Shown here in pieces: positions 55,223 through 64,000 of a stretch of 64,000 nt of DNA. Positions within the stretch are counted from its first letter, which is position 1; every line of letters begins with the position of its first letter. This DNA is from Anaerolineae bacterium (GTDB lineage: Bacteria > Chloroflexota > Anaerolineae > B4-G1 > DUEL01): contig JANXCY010000006.1 in the NCBI GenBank assembly GCA_025060135.1, forward strand, positions 1 to 64,000, written 5' to 3'. Made by a program: the position numbers and the translations under genes. The notes under the pieces were generated by a model, which saw only the letters and a list, made by a program, of their open reading frames with translations, was not told the origin of the DNA and ran no database searches.

Positions 55223-56020
55223 ATGGCCCGACCGTTTCTTCAAGGCCGTGTCGCGCTGGTAACCGGTGCTTCCAGTGGCATCGGACGAGCCACCGCGCTG
55301 CTGCTGGCACGGGCAGGAGCCTACCTGGCACTGGTGGCCCGCCGCGAAGACCTGCTCCGGGAGGTCGCTGGGGAAATGGAGAGAATGGGACAGGAGGCCT
55401 TGGTCCTCCCCGCCGACGTCACCCGGCCGGAGGAAATGGCGCGCGCGGCCGAGCAGACCATTGCTCGCTGGGGGCGGATAGACGTCCTGGTGGCCTGCGC
55501 TGGTGCCTATATCCGCGCCCCCGTTCTCCAGATGACCATCGCCGACGTGGAGCAGTCGATGGCGGTGAACTTCTACGGCGTCCTCCACGCCGTCCAGGCC
55601 GTCCTCCCCCATATGGTAGCCCAAAAGAGCGGCCACATCGTCATCGTCTCTTCCGCCGACGGCAAAAAGGGCATCCCACCGGACGGCCCCTATGTGGCGG
55701 CGAAATTCGCTGTCACCGGCCTAGGCGACATCCTGCGGCAGGAACTGCGGCCCTACGGTATCGCCGTTACCACCATCTTCCCCGGACGGGTGGATACGCC
55801 GATGATCGCCCACCTACGGGTGCCCTGGATTTCGGCCAAAATCCCACCGGAGACAGTAGCGCGAGCCGTTCTGCGCGCCCTGCGCCGCCGCTCTCCGGAG
55901 ATCATCCTCCCCTTCCAAGTCCGTCTGTTCGTCTACCTTAGTGCCCTTTTTCCTTCCTTGGGCGACTGGTTCACCCGCCAGTTTCATCTGGAAGGATGGG
56001 AACAACCTGGCAGATCATAA
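55223..56020 (+). CDS. short-chain dehydrogenase/reductase
   Basis: Classical SDR of 265 residues. The NAD(P)-binding TGASSGIGRA near residue 14, NNAG-equivalent ACAGAY at about 92-97, the catalytic serine in VIVSSADGKKG and the YVAAK active site are present. The C-terminal part has a hydrophobic helix (RLFVYLSALFPSLGDWF) that may attach it to the membrane. The reaction is unknown; in this unit it may act on a lipid or sterol-like carbonyl. It starts 35 bases after the lipid kinase. Confidence 0.88.
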   Translation: MARPFLQGRVALVTGASSGIGRATALLLARAGAYLALVARREDLLREVAGEMERMGQEALVLPADVTRPEEMARAAEQTIARWGRIDVLVACAGAYIRAPVLQMTIADVEQSMAVNFYGVLHAVQAVLPHMVAQKSGHIVIVSSADGKKGIPPDGPYVAAKFAVTGLGDILRQELRPYGIAVTTIFPGRVDTPMIAHLRVPWISAKIPPETVARAVLRALRRRSPEIILPFQVRLFVYLSALFPSLGDWFTRQFHLEGWEQPGRS

Positions 56021-56029
56021 GGGGGGCTG

Positions 56030-57520
56030 ATGAGTCTGCTGACTTGTCCTGCGGTACATCCCTGGCTGCGGCGGGGAATCGGGGTCGCCTTCGTGCCCGG
56101 CCTCTCTATGACTGCCATGCTGGAGGAAGTGGTGGAGCGGCTGCTGGCCCGCTTCCGGGCACGAGGAGACGTGATTCAATCCGCCCCCGACCACCAGACC
56201 GACCTTCTCCTGACAACGGCGCCCTTTGCCGAACCGCTCGGCTGGCGACAGTCGCTGCTCCTCACCGCCCGGCGTCGCTTCCGCCTCTCCCGGACGCCCA
56301 CAGTGGTTACCCTGGTCCATGCGACCCGGCGGAAATTCCGCTACTTCCTGGACCACTTCCGGCAGGCGCTCTCCCGCCCCGAGCCGGACCCGGTGGATTT
56401 TGCCTTTCCTGGACTGGCTCCGGAGGCCTGGCGCGTGCTGGTGGAGCAAGGACGGCGTGGCGGCCCCCTCCTGGCGCTGGAACGAATGGTTCAGGCCCAG
56501 GCCAAATGCCTGCGCGTCCTCCTGTTCGTGGGAGACGAATCCCCACAGGTCGCCTATGCCTTTGACCTGGTCGGGGCTTATCCCTGCTGTCGGGCCCCGG
56601 AGCCCGACCAGTTTTATGACGACCTGATCCTGCGAATGGTAACCGCGGTCAGCGTGGAAGCAGTAACCCACCACACGCCGGTGGAGCCACCCATCGCGCG
56701 TCCGGTCTGGGAGGCGCTGGAAACGCCCGCTGCCATGGCAGAGGCAGCCCGAGAACTGAGCCATCGGGATTTCTTTACCGAGATGGTCCGCATCGCCGAC
56801 CTGGTCCACGTCCCCGCCGTTTCCGACGCCGTGGCGAAACAATACAGCGAGGGGTGCTTTGCCACCTGGGACCCCCACCTGGGTGCCCTGGTCACCACGG
56901 TTACCGGGAGCGCGCGCCCAGTGGATAAGCGCCAGGTTACCGAAGACGACCTGGCGGTCATCGTGGGCGTCCGGCCCGACCGAAAGGGAGCATTCTACCG
57001 GCCAGTGGAGGGGAAACGCAACGACCCGCCCTCCTCCGAGGCGTTGGAAATGTTCGCGATGGATGGGCCGTTGCCCCAGATTCGTTGGGAGACCCCGGAG
57101 GGAATCACAGAAGTACCAGTGGCTCGCTCCAAACTACACGGCCATCGGGGAATCGCTGCCTACGACCCTCGGTACGTGGAGTACGTCCCCGTGGCCTACT
57201 CCTACCAGTGCTATCCGGTCTCCTGCGGGACGAGCGCCCAAGCAGAAGGAATTGTGGAAGCCTTCAGCCGGGCCGAGAGCCTGCGGAATCCAGATGACCC
57301 CCGCGCGGTGGCATTCACCATCCTGCCTGGTCACGGCGTCTTCCTGGTAGAGAAATGGCTGCCGGGGAAAGCGCCTTTCCAGGCCATCTGGGAGTTCATA
57401 GACGCAGGGTACCTGCAGATCGATCGTTTCGTCCCCCAGGGCCCCCTGGAGTACCTCCCTGACCCGATGGGCCGGATGCATGTCCAGGCAGAAGACCCCC
57501 TGGAATGGTTGCAGGAGTAG
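56030..57520 (+). CDS. conserved-looking protein of unknown function
   Basis: Protein of 496 residues that I do not recognise. Alpha/beta-type composition, no signal peptide and no clear membrane helix. Landmarks: VVTLVHATRRKFRYFLDHF near residue 90, LFVGDESPQVAYAFDLVGA near 165, a YSEGCFATWDPHLGALVTTV stretch near 275, and a YQCYPVSCGTSAQAEGIVEA stretch near 400 with two cysteines. The even composition and its start 9 bases after the SDR stop support a real gene in one transcript with the lipid kinase and the SDR. A sugar-isomerase-like fold is a thought, not a call. Confidence 0.75.
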   Translation: MSLLTCPAVHPWLRRGIGVAFVPGLSMTAMLEEVVERLLARFRARGDVIQSAPDHQTDLLLTTAPFAEPLGWRQSLLLTARRRFRLSRTPTVVTLVHATRRKFRYFLDHFRQALSRPEPDPVDFAFPGLAPEAWRVLVEQGRRGGPLLALERMVQAQAKCLRVLLFVGDESPQVAYAFDLVGAYPCCRAPEPDQFYDDLILRMVTAVSVEAVTHHTPVEPPIARPVWEALETPAAMAEAARELSHRDFFTEMVRIADLVHVPAVSDAVAKQYSEGCFATWDPHLGALVTTVTGSARPVDKRQVTEDDLAVIVGVRPDRKGAFYRPVEGKRNDPPSSEALEMFAMDGPLPQIRWETPEGITEVPVARSKLHGHRGIAAYDPRYVEYVPVAYSYQCYPVSCGTSAQAEGIVEAFSRAESLRNPDDPRAVAFTILPGHGVFLVEKWLPGKAPFQAIWEFIDAGYLQIDRFVPQGPLEYLPDPMGRMHVQAEDPLEWLQE

Positions 57521-57648
57521 AGAACAGGCCGCGAATGGCCAGGCCATCCACCGCCCATTGCCCTTTCAGAGAGAAAAGGGAACTCCACCTACCACTCAGA
57601 CGTCATAAATTTTAGCCATCGGCTGAGTTCTTGGAGGAGGTGGGCCCT

Positions 57649-59589
57649 ATGGGAGACATCTTCAGAACCCTGGAGAAGAGCCCCCGATCCGGGTTGACGA
57701 TTCTCGCCCTCCTGAGCGCCGGCCTGATGGTCCTGGCGCTGTGCATCCTTGGCGCGGCCATCCTGACCAGCCGGTATGGATGGTTTCCCACCCCCGCGCC
57801 GGCCCCGGCAACTCCCGTCATCCGCCTGACGCCAGAGAACGGCGCCCCCGGCACCTCTATCACCGTGAGTGGCGAAGGCTGGAAGCCGGGAGACACCGTT
57901 TTTGTCGGTCTGGAACGCCCGGACAGAGGACGAACCCCGCTGGCCTCTGCCGCCGTGGGGACGGACGGTCGGTTCACGGCGGTATTCGCAGTGCCCGCCG
58001 ATGCGGGAACCGGTGAGCGCGTCCTCTCCGTAGCCGCCTGGTCGTCCACGACCGGCGCTACGGCCAAAGCCGCCCTCTCCATCATCGTGACTGAAACCCC
58101 CACCCCGACCCCGATGCCCACCCACACTGCAACGCCCATCCCCTCCCCGGAACCTACCGCGACAGCCATCCCGGCCCCGCGACCGACCCCAACGGCCTCC
58201 CCAAGGCCGACCCCCCGGCCTACGACCCCGGCTGCCGCCTGGCTTGGAGAGTACTTCACCAACATCTCCCTGAGCGGCCTTCCGGCCTTCGTGCGAAACG
58301 ATGCGGAGATCAACTTCACCTGGGGACAGGGTGCGCCCGCCCAGGGGTTCCCGGCCGATAACTTCTCCGTCCGCTGGAATCGCACGGTCCGCTTTGAAGA
58401 AGGATTATACCGATTCCACGTCCTGGTGGATGATGGGGTACGCCTGTATGTGGACAACGCGCTGGTGATTGATGCCTGGCAGGACGGGAGCCGACGGGAA
58501 ATTACCGGAGACCGGAAGATGACCGCCGGGTCCCATACCCTGCGAGTGGAATACTATGAACGGGGCGGCGACGCGGTGATCCAAGTCTGGTGGGAGAAAC
58601 TGACCGCCTACCCGGACTGGAAGGGGGAATACTGGCCCAACCGGACCCTGAGCGGCTCCCCGGTACTGGTCCGTAACGATGAGAACATCTCGTTCAACTG
58701 GGGGACCGGTTCGCCTGCGGCCAACCTCCCCGCCAACGGTTTTTCGGCCCGCTGGACCCGTACCCTCTTCTTGGAAGGAGCCACCTACCGGTTCCACGTC
58801 ATCGTGGACGACGGAGCGCGCCTGTGGGTGGACGACCAGTTACTCATCAACTCCTGGCACGACGGCAGTGCCCGGGAAATCACAGCGGACATGGCTCTGG
58901 TACAAGGAACCCATAGCCTTCGGGTAGAATATTATGAGAACACCGGAGATGCGCGCATCCAGGTGTGGTGGGAAAAAGTAACACCTTCGTTTCCGAACTG
59001 GAAAGGGGAATACTGGTCCAATCCCCATCTGAGCGGGAACCCCGCGCTGGTTCGCAACGACCTATCGCTGGACTTTGATTGGGGCAGTGGTTCGCCCGCC
59101 GCAGGGCTGCCTCCGGATAACTTCTCCGCCCGGTGGACCCGGCAGATCACCTTTGAGCCGGCCCGCTATCGCCTGCACGCCCAGGCTGACGATGGAGTCC
59201 GCATCTACGTGGACGACACGCGGGTAGTGGACGAGTGGCACCCCAGCGATGGCAGCCGGGTCTACACGGTGGACCTGCTGCTGACCGGCACCCGACGGCT
59301 GACGGTGGAATATTACGAGGGAGCGGGCAGGGCCCTCATCAAGTTCTGGTGGCAACGGATCGGAGACTGGCCGACACCGACGCCAACCCCCACGCCCACA
59401 GCCACCCGCACACCCACGGCGACACCCACTGGCACGCCGACGGCGACGCCCACGCGCACGCCGACGCCGAGCCCGACTCCCACGGGGACCCCGACCGCCA
59501 CGCCCACGCCGAGCCCGACACCCACCAGCACGCCCACTACCCCACCGACGACGCCGACCCCGGAGCCCTCGCCGACGGCAACGCCCTAA
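57649..59589 (+). CDS. membrane-anchored protein with three PA14 domains
   Basis: Protein of 646 residues. A cytoplasmic start ([10 protein letters not shown]) is followed by one membrane helix (about residues 18-40), an Ig-like [20 protein letters not shown] domain, a Thr/Pro linker, three PA14 domains (about 198-320, 325-445, 450-570) and a long (PT)n tail. Each PA14 repeat has the pattern WxGEYxxNxxLSG...RNDxxIxFxWG...FxVxVDDGxRLxVD...GTHxLRVEYYE. PA14 often binds carbohydrate; surface attachment is likely. The start was placed at ATG 57649, after GGAGG. The (PT)n tail abuts an artefactual G/C tract, so its 3' end may be unreliable. Confidence 0.88.
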   Translation: MGDIFRTLEKSPRSGLTILALLSAGLMVLALCILGAAILTSRYGWFPTPAPAPATPVIRLTPENGAPGTSITVSGEGWKPGDTVFVGLERPDRGRTPLASAAVGTDGRFTAVFAVPADAGTGERVLSVAAWSSTTGATAKAALSIIVTETPTPTPMPTHTATPIPSPEPTATAIPAPRPTPTASPRPTPRPTTPAAAWLGEYFTNISLSGLPAFVRNDAEINFTWGQGAPAQGFPADNFSVRWNRTVRFEEGLYRFHVLVDDGVRLYVDNALVIDAWQDGSRREITGDRKMTAGSHTLRVEYYERGGDAVIQVWWEKLTAYPDWKGEYWPNRTLSGSPVLVRNDENISFNWGTGSPAANLPANGFSARWTRTLFLEGATYRFHVIVDDGARLWVDDQLLINSWHDGSAREITADMALVQGTHSLRVEYYENTGDARIQVWWEKVTPSFPNWKGEYWSNPHLSGNPALVRNDLSLDFDWGSGSPAAGLPPDNFSARWTRQITFEPARYRLHAQADDGVRIYVDDTRVVDEWHPSDGSRVYTVDLLLTGTRRLTVEYYEGAGRALIKFWWQRIGDWPTPTPTPTPTATRTPTATPTGTPTATPTRTPTPSPTPTGTPTATPTPSPTPTSTPTTPPTTPTPEPSPTATP

Positions 59590-59610
59590 TCCCAAAGCCC
59601 AAAGAAAAGC

Positions 59611-59720
59611 GGGGGGGGGGGGGGGGGGGGGGGGCCCCCCCCCCCCCGCGCCCCCCCCGGCGCCCCCGCCCCCGCCACCCCCCAACCCCCCACCCCCACC
59701 CCCCCGGGGGGGGGGGGGGG
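59611..59720. other. homopolymer G/C tract, probable sequence artefact
   Basis: 24 consecutive G (59611-59634), a long C-rich stretch, and 15 consecutive G (59706-59720), unlike anything else in the window and without coding or hairpin meaning in context. Confidence 0.8.
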
Positions 59721-59754
59721 CTTTGCCGCCCGCCCTCCGCTTCAGGCCACCGGG

Positions 59755-59777
59755 TCCAGGCTAACAGCCTGGGCTAC
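59755..59777. repeat. dispersed palindromic repeat
   Basis: Copy of the CAGGCTAACAGCCTG family followed by GGCTAC, between the G/C tract and the Amt-like gene. The rest of 59721-59880 shows no gene. Confidence 0.7.
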
Positions 59778-59880
59778 GTGGCGCAACGCCAATCCATCGG
59801 GCCAACCGCCGTGCCAAGCGAACCGTTCACGTCGGGCCAGCAGGCTCTTTCTGCCACACAAACGACACGGGCCCGCTGCA

Positions 59881-61176
59881 TCAGCACTCCCTCTGCCCTC
59901 GCCGCCCATGGGCCAGGGCCATCCCAATCCACCCTCCCAGGAATCCCAGAAGACCGATAACGACGATTCCCGCCACCTGGGCAATCATCTGGCCGGGGCC
60001 ATCGCCGAGGAAGCCCGGGGCTACAAAGAAGCCACTGACTCCCTGTCCGATCACTGTGCGGTAGACCTCGGCGCCCACACCATTCCAACCCTGCCCCCAG
60101 CGCCCATCGGCGAAGAGAGCAACCGCCAGCAGTCCCCACAGTCCGGGGAGAACGGCTGTGGCCACTGCCGCGCTTCCGTCGGCCAGCCGCAGCACCCGGT
60201 CTACCAGATAGACTCCCAGTGGGACCAGCAGTCCGGCTACGCCGCCGACCACCAGCGCGGCCCAGGGGGGAAGGAACGGCGCCCCGGCGGAGATGGCGAC
60301 CAATCCTCCAGCCGCGCCGCGCGCCCCCATCAGAGGGTCGCCGTGTCCCAGAGCCAGCCAGCAGTACAGAAGAGCCGTCAACGTTGCCCCGGCAATCGCC
60401 AGCAGGCCATTCACGGCCATCGCCCCGGCATCCAGGCGGGCTCCTTCGGCGTGCAGAGGGACATTCAGCGACCAGCCCAGCCAGCCAACGGCGGCAAGGA
60501 GGGCACCCAGGTTGGCCAGCAAGGGGAAGTGGGCTGGGGGCATCTCGGCGGGCCCTTCCTGGGGAGGGGTCCGTCCCAGCGCGAGCAGCCCGCCCCAGGC
60601 CACCATCCCGCCCAGCAGGTAGACGACTCCGCTGCCGGCGTAGTCCACTGTTCCGTGGCCGCGCGCCAACGTCTGGCCCAGGGAGGCCAACCACCCTCCA
60701 CCCCATACCCAGCAGGCCGCCAGGGGAAAAACGAACGCCGCCGTTGCCAGACCCACCAGGGCCACCCATCCGCCGCCTGCCCGTCCGAAAAGGGCCAGCA
60801 TCGGAATCAGGACTGCCGTTGCAACCATCGGCAGGTAGGCCATAAAAAGAGCCAGTATCTGAGAAGCCTCCGCCGGACTGCCCAGGAAGAACCCTTTCAG
60901 CCCGATGACCCCCCATCCCAGGCCCCGAACCCGGTCCAGGGGCGACCAGATGCTATCCAGCGCTTCCAGGCCGGGCCGATCCGAGAAGACCGCCGCGCCC
61001 CCCAGGTGGAACGCAAAGCCCGTGGCAAAGTAGCCCACCGTCGCCAGCGCCAGCACCAACACGCCGTACACCGCCGCCCGACGAGCCCGCTCCGGCTCCA
61101 TCCCGCTCCACCCCAACAGGAAGAAACCGACCGGGAGCAAGTAACCCAGTGTCCATTGCATTCCGTTGTCGCCCAT
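59881..61176 (-). CDS. Amt/Mep/Rh-family protein lacking both twin histidines
   Basis: Membrane protein of 431 residues with about 11 helices. WVWGGGWLASLG (near 156) and VDYAGSGVVY (near 177) match the Amt outer-site and signature regions, and RVLRLADGSAAVATAVLPGLWG (about 327-348) aligns without gaps to AmtB RLLRVDDPCDVFGVHGVCG. The aspartate of the signature is kept (D178), but the first pore histidine (AmtB H168) is tyrosine here (Y186), and the second (H318) is alanine (A341). The phenylalanine gate positions also differ. It is therefore unlikely to conduct ammonium in the standard way; a sensing or other transport role is possible. The start ATG 61176 has GGAG upstream. No glnK gene is adjacent. 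Confidence 0.8.
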   Translation of the reverse strand: MGDNGMQWTLGYLLPVGFFLLGWSGMEPERARRAAVYGVLVLALATVGYFATGFAFHLGGAAVFSDRPGLEALDSIWSPLDRVRGLGWGVIGLKGFFLGSPAEASQILALFMAYLPMVATAVLIPMLALFGRAGGGWVALVGLATAAFVFPLAACWVWGGGWLASLGQTLARGHGTVDYAGSGVVYLLGGMVAWGGLLALGRTPPQEGPAEMPPAHFPLLANLGALLAAVGWLGWSLNVPLHAEGARLDAGAMAVNGLLAIAGATLTALLYCWLALGHGDPLMGARGAAGGLVAISAGAPFLPPWAALVVGGVAGLLVPLGVYLVDRVLRLADGSAAVATAVLPGLWGLLAVALFADGRWGQGWNGVGAEVYRTVIGQGVSGFFVAPGFLGDGPGQMIAQVAGIVVIGLLGFLGGWIGMALAHGRRGQREC

Positions 61177-61375
61177 AATCGGCTCCTACCCCATCTGGAG
61201 ATCCTGCTCTGGATCGGTCCTGCCCCGGTCCGGGACTGATCAACGCCCCGGCCAAGGGCTGTTCAATTTCTGGATTGGATACCTTTTCCCGATCTGTGGG
61301 AAGGATTAAGAAAATATTTCAATTTTATCCCGCTTGGCGAGATTATAGAAAAGCCCTGCCTCCACCGATGCCCGG

Positions 61376-61403
61376 TTGACGCGGGGCATTTTTGGGGTAA
61401 AAT
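61376..61403 (+). promoter_or_regulatory. promoter of the Mut7-C gene
   Basis: TTGACG (61376-61381), 16-base spacer, TAAAAT (61398-61403), 23 bases before the ATG at 61427. The rest of the 61177-61375 gap shows nothing recognised. Confidence 0.65.
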
Positions 61404-61426
61404 GAGATCCAGAGCCCCTTCCGCAG

Positions 61427-62050
61427 ATGGCTCTATCTTACCAGAATTCGAGGTTTTTGCCAATCGGAATGGGCCACGGAGAAGAAACACCGGGAAACGA
61501 AGAACAAGCCACCGATGGGAGTCTCCGCCTACTGGCCGACGGGATGCTGGGACGGCTGGCCCGGTGGCTCCGACTCCTGGGATACGACACCGCCTACGAG
61601 AACCATGCTGACGACCTGGAACTGGCCCGGCGTGCTCGAGCGGAGGGCCGTATCCTGCTGACCCGCGACCGCGCGCTGGCTGCCCGGCGGGGCCTCCGTT
61701 CCCTGCTGATAGAGTCGGAGCACGTACAGGAACAAGTCCGGCAGGTGGTGGAGACGCTGGGCCCGCCTCCCCACCCCGCCCTTTCCCGCTGCAGCCTCTG
61801 CAATGTACCCTTAGAACCGGCCACCCCTCGGCAGGTCGCTGATCGGGTGCCGCCATACGTCCTGCAGACCCAGCGCCGCTTCGGGGTCTGCCCGGCTTGC
61901 AGACGGGTCTACTGGGCTGGTACGCATCTCCAGCACATGCGGCGCTACCTCCGCAGCCCCCTGGCCGGACGGCTGCTCAGCGATCCGCCTGCTGAATCCC
62001 CTGTCGCTGCCAGTACCGCCAGCGCATCAGCGCCAGAACCCGGGGCATGA
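61427..62050 (+). CDS. Mut7-C RNase-like domain protein
   Basis: Protein of 207 residues with the Mut7-C (DUF82) fold: LADGMLGRLARWLRLLGYDT, RILLTRDRALAARRG with its conserved aspartate, and a zinc ribbon built from CSLC and CPAC pairs near residues 126 and 155. The family is a PIN-like nuclease relative in bacteria and archaea. The start is uncertain: ATG 61427 fits the promoter but lacks a Shine-Dalgarno, and ATG 61469 is an alternative. Its 3' end overlaps the convergent FemABX-like gene by 74 bases. Confidence 0.82.
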   Translation: MALSYQNSRFLPIGMGHGEETPGNEEQATDGSLRLLADGMLGRLARWLRLLGYDTAYENHADDLELARRARAEGRILLTRDRALAARRGLRSLLIESEHVQEQVRQVVETLGPPPHPALSRCSLCNVPLEPATPRQVADRVPPYVLQTQRRFGVCPACRRVYWAGTHLQHMRRYLRSPLAGRLLSDPPAESPVAASTASASAPEPGA

Positions 62051-63056
62051 GCGCCATATACAGCCGGTAGCCCAGGGGGTGGGCGGGGAAATCCCAGGCC
62101 CCGATGTGTCGCACCAGACGGGCACCAAACCCGGCCTTGAAGCGGTAGACCCCCCACATCGGGTCGGATTCATCGGGCGTGTCCGGTGCTCCCCAGAGGT
62201 CATAGACGGTGCAGCCCTGTTGCCGGGCCCAGCGGATGGCTTCCCACTGGAGCAGATGGTTGGGCATCCAGTCCCGGTATACGGAGCGGGAAGCGCCGTA
62301 CATATACCATGCCCGTTGCCCAAACCGGAACAATATCACCATCGCCACCGGCTCCCCGGCCACCTCCGCCACCAGGGGACAGGCCAGCCCGGCTGCGATG
62401 AACGTCCCCCACGCGTCCTGATAATACTCCTCGGGCCGGATGACAAAACGGTCCCGTATACTGGTCTCCTGGTACATCCGATAGAGAAGCGACAGGTCCG
62501 CCAGTGTCCCCTCCCGAATGGTTACCCCCTTCCGCTGGGCCAGCCGGATGTTGTAGCGCCACTTAGGTTTCATCCGCGCCAGAATCTCCTCCGGTGAAGC
62601 CCTCAGGTCCAGCAGCAGCGTGCTGCGGAACTGAACCTGCTCGGGGGAAGGAAGCCATCCTCGAGCCTGTAAGACTGTCGTTACCCGCTCCCCCAGGGGC
62701 GATTCCGCCTCCACATCGGGGTCTATTTTCAGAAACAGAGCCTTCTGAGCCCGGGCCAGCGTCTCCAGATCGCTCAGTACTGCCTGGAGCAGGCTCTCGT
62801 CCTCATAGGGCAACAACGGCCCTTTGGGAACGTACATCACTCGGGGCAAGAAGCGACTGGCACGGCGAGAGAGGACCAGCGCGGCCGCCCGGGGAAGCCC
62901 GTCCGCCTCCCAGAGCAACGGTATCATCCGCCATCCCTGCCGTTCTTTGAACGCCCCCCATTCCCAGGTCTGGAGAACATGGGGGGCTGGCAGACGCAGG
63001 AGCGCATCGTTCCACGCCCAGGGGTCAGCCATTCGTTGGACTCTTAGACCAACCAT
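61977..63056 (-). CDS. FemABX/GNAT-like aminoacyltransferase
   Basis: Protein of 359 residues with the paired GNAT folds of FemABX enzymes. [30 protein letters not shown] and [28 protein letters not shown] are family stretches, and [23 protein letters not shown] lies near the C-terminus. Relatives add amino acids from aminoacyl-tRNA to peptidoglycan stems. The start at ATG 63056 is likely: a TATAAT box (63074-63069) lies 12 bases upstream; ATG 63032 is an alternative. It overlaps the Mut7-C gene tail-to-tail by 74 bases. Confidence 0.85.
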   Translation of the reverse strand: MVGLRVQRMADPWAWNDALLRLPAPHVLQTWEWGAFKERQGWRMIPLLWEADGLPRAAALVLSRRASRFLPRVMYVPKGPLLPYEDESLLQAVLSDLETLARAQKALFLKIDPDVEAESPLGERVTTVLQARGWLPSPEQVQFRSTLLLDLRASPEEILARMKPKWRYNIRLAQRKGVTIREGTLADLSLLYRMYQETSIRDRFVIRPEEYYQDAWGTFIAAGLACPLVAEVAGEPVAMVILFRFGQRAWYMYGASRSVYRDWMPNHLLQWEAIRWARQQGCTVYDLWGAPDTPDESDPMWGVYRFKAGFGARLVRHIGAWDFPAHPLGYRLYMALMPRVLALMRWRYWQRQGIQQADR

Positions 63057-63137
63057 TGCCACGGGGCTATTATACACCGTTCCCAAAAACCCGCAGACCT
63101 CTGCCACGGAGTAGCCGCTCCTATCCAGCGCCGCCGG

Positions 63138-63166
63138 TTGCGCGTTTGGCGGAAACGGGGTATCAT
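63138..63166 (+). promoter_or_regulatory. promoter of galE
   Basis: TTGCGC (63138-63143), 17-base spacer, TATCAT (63161-63166). GGAGGAGGT precedes the ATG at 63197. Confidence 0.6.
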
Positions 63167-63196
63167 CCTCCTGACCCCTGGTACCTCGGAGGAGGT

Positions 63197-64000
63197 ATGA
63201 ATATCCTGGTTACTGGAGGCGCCGGATACATCGGTAGCATTGTTACAGAAGAATTGATTCGGCGGGGATATTCGGTGATTGTCCTGGATAATCTCTCCAC
63301 AGGCCATCGCGCCGCCGTCCCCCCTCAGGCCACTTTTGTCTATGGAGACCTGGCCGACCGGCGGGTCCTCCGCGCCGTCTTTGAAACCTACTCGATAGAC
63401 GCTGTCATGCACTTCGCCGCCCATATTATGGCGCCGGAGTCTATGGAGGTACCTTTCAAGTACCTCCGGGATAACGTCTGCAACGGGCTGAACCTACTGG
63501 AGGAGGCATTGATCCACGGAGTACGCCGGTTCATTCTCTCCTCCACGGCCAACCTGTACGACCGACCAAAACGCATCCCGATAGATGAGGAAGAGGAAGT
63601 GATCCCCGGCACACCTTATGGGGAGTCCAAATACATTCTGGAGCGGATTCTGGCCTGGATGGACCGGATCTACGGCCTTCGGTACGCGGCGCTCCGGTAC
63701 TTCAACGCCGCCGGAGCCTCCCCTTCCGGGGAACGGGGGGAAGACCACCGTCCTGAAAGCCATCTGATCCCCTTGGTTCTTCAGGTGGCGCTGGGGTTAC
63801 GGGATAAAATCATCATTTATGGGGACGATTATCCAACCCGCGATGGGACCTGTATCCGGGATTACATCCACGTTACCGACCTGGCACAGGCTCACATTCT
63901 GGCACTGGAGGCCCTGGATCGGGGAAGTCGGATATACAACTTGGGTAACGGGCAGGGGTTCACGGTCAAAGAAGTCATAGAGACCTGCCGAGAGGTTACT
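63197..64000 (+). CDS. galE: UDP-glucose 4-epimerase, N-terminal 268 residues
   Basis: Extended SDR enzyme interconverting UDP-glucose and UDP-galactose; the gene runs off the right edge. NAD-binding TGGAGYIGS at residues 6-14, catalytic SSTANLYD region, Y141 and K145 of YGESK, and the [13 protein letters not shown] motif near residue 220 are present. The 268 residues seen are consistent with a full-length enzyme of about 330. Start ATG 63197 has GGAGG at the right distance. It supplies UDP-galactose for envelope glycans or the Leloir route with galK at 41911. Confidence 0.93.
   Translation, partial: MNILVTGGAGYIGSIVTEELIRRGYSVIVLDNLSTGHRAAVPPQATFVYGDLADRRVLRAVFETYSIDAVMHFAAHIMAPESMEVPFKYLRDNVCNGLNLLEEALIHGVRRFILSSTANLYDRPKRIPIDEEEEVIPGTPYGESKYILERILAWMDRIYGLRYAALRYFNAAGASPSGERGEDHRPESHLIPLVLQVALGLRDKIIIYGDDYPTRDGTCIRDYIHVTDLAQAHILALEALDRGSRIYNLGNGQGFTVKEVIETCREVT

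Noticed and set aside
59313..59537. Val/Gly-rich minus-strand frames opposite the (PT)n tail
   Set aside because: Products of the low-complexity CCNACN repeats read backwards; not genes.

Overview
The window is GC-rich, densely packed bacterial chromosome with almost no mobile DNA. Several features point to a Chloroflexota (Anaerolineae-like) bacterium: lipoproteins and cell-wall proteins with Thr/Pro linkers, a SufC/SufB-type pair without SufD, PA14 and PP2C-like/beta-propeller membrane proteins, and dispersed palindromic intergenic repeats. This placement is an inference from gene content; there is no rRNA or marker gene to fix it. A G24/C13/G15 stretch at 59611-59720 suggests a metagenome-type assembly with a local sequence artefact.

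Layout. 1-1565 (minus): a cysteine desulfurase running off the edge with a clear promoter, then lipA and a cupin gene. 1682-8794 (minus): one tight run of GT4 glycosyltransferase, polyprenyl-phosphate sugar transferase, GT39-like membrane glycosyltransferase, an N4-cytosine-type DNA methyltransferase with a degenerate SNase-like C-terminal domain, a small MjaI-like restriction endonuclease candidate and an M20 peptidase. 8866-11811 (minus): two oligopeptide ABC ATPases without permeases, and trmD. 11948-17584 (plus): ROK sugar kinase, EamA permease, Lrp/AsnC regulator, two family-I CoA-transferase subunits and a thiolase. 17596-20361 (minus): yajC and hypF. A tRNA-Val(GAC) with promoter and terminator follows, then murJ and a SAM methyltransferase. 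23300-27404 (minus): lipoprotein, flavodiiron protein and the sufB/sufC pair behind a perfect dyad. 27779-32432 (minus): pstSCAB-phoU behind a four-hexamer PHO-box-like array. 32611-35614: a HAD phosphatase (minus) and a PP2C-like/beta-propeller membrane protein (plus).

35892-44963 (plus) is a long co-directional block: acyl-CoA dehydrogenase, etfB, etfA, a RicT/PSP1 protein, PIG-L deacetylase, M20D amidohydrolase, galactokinase and a second GT39-like protein. 44964-46015 holds repeats and a frameshifted gene. 46131-51004 (minus): a molybdenum hydroxylase large subunit and a TPR lytic transglycosylase. 51062-59589 (plus): NTPase, Wzz-like and BY-kinase-like exopolysaccharide control proteins, an indolepyruvate oxidoreductase subunit, a lipid kinase-SDR-unknown protein operon and a triple-PA14 protein. 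59881-64000: an Amt-like protein lacking both twin histidines, a Mut7-C protein, a FemABX-like protein and the start of galE.

Taken together the window covers envelope glycan synthesis (two GT39-like enzymes, GT4, sugar transferase, Wzz/BY-kinase, MurJ, lytic transglycosylase, GalK/GalE), fatty-acyl or CoA-ester oxidation (CoA-transferase, thiolase, acyl-CoA dehydrogenase, ETF), phosphate uptake and Fe-S/lipoate maturation. The observations most worth following are the methyltransferase-SNase fusion with its small partner, the Amt homolog without its histidine pair, the degenerate P-loop of the BY-kinase homolog, the unrecognised 496-residue protein, the PHO-box and sufC dyads, several -10 boxes lying almost on start codons, and a palindromic repeat family with one copy inside a coding sequence.
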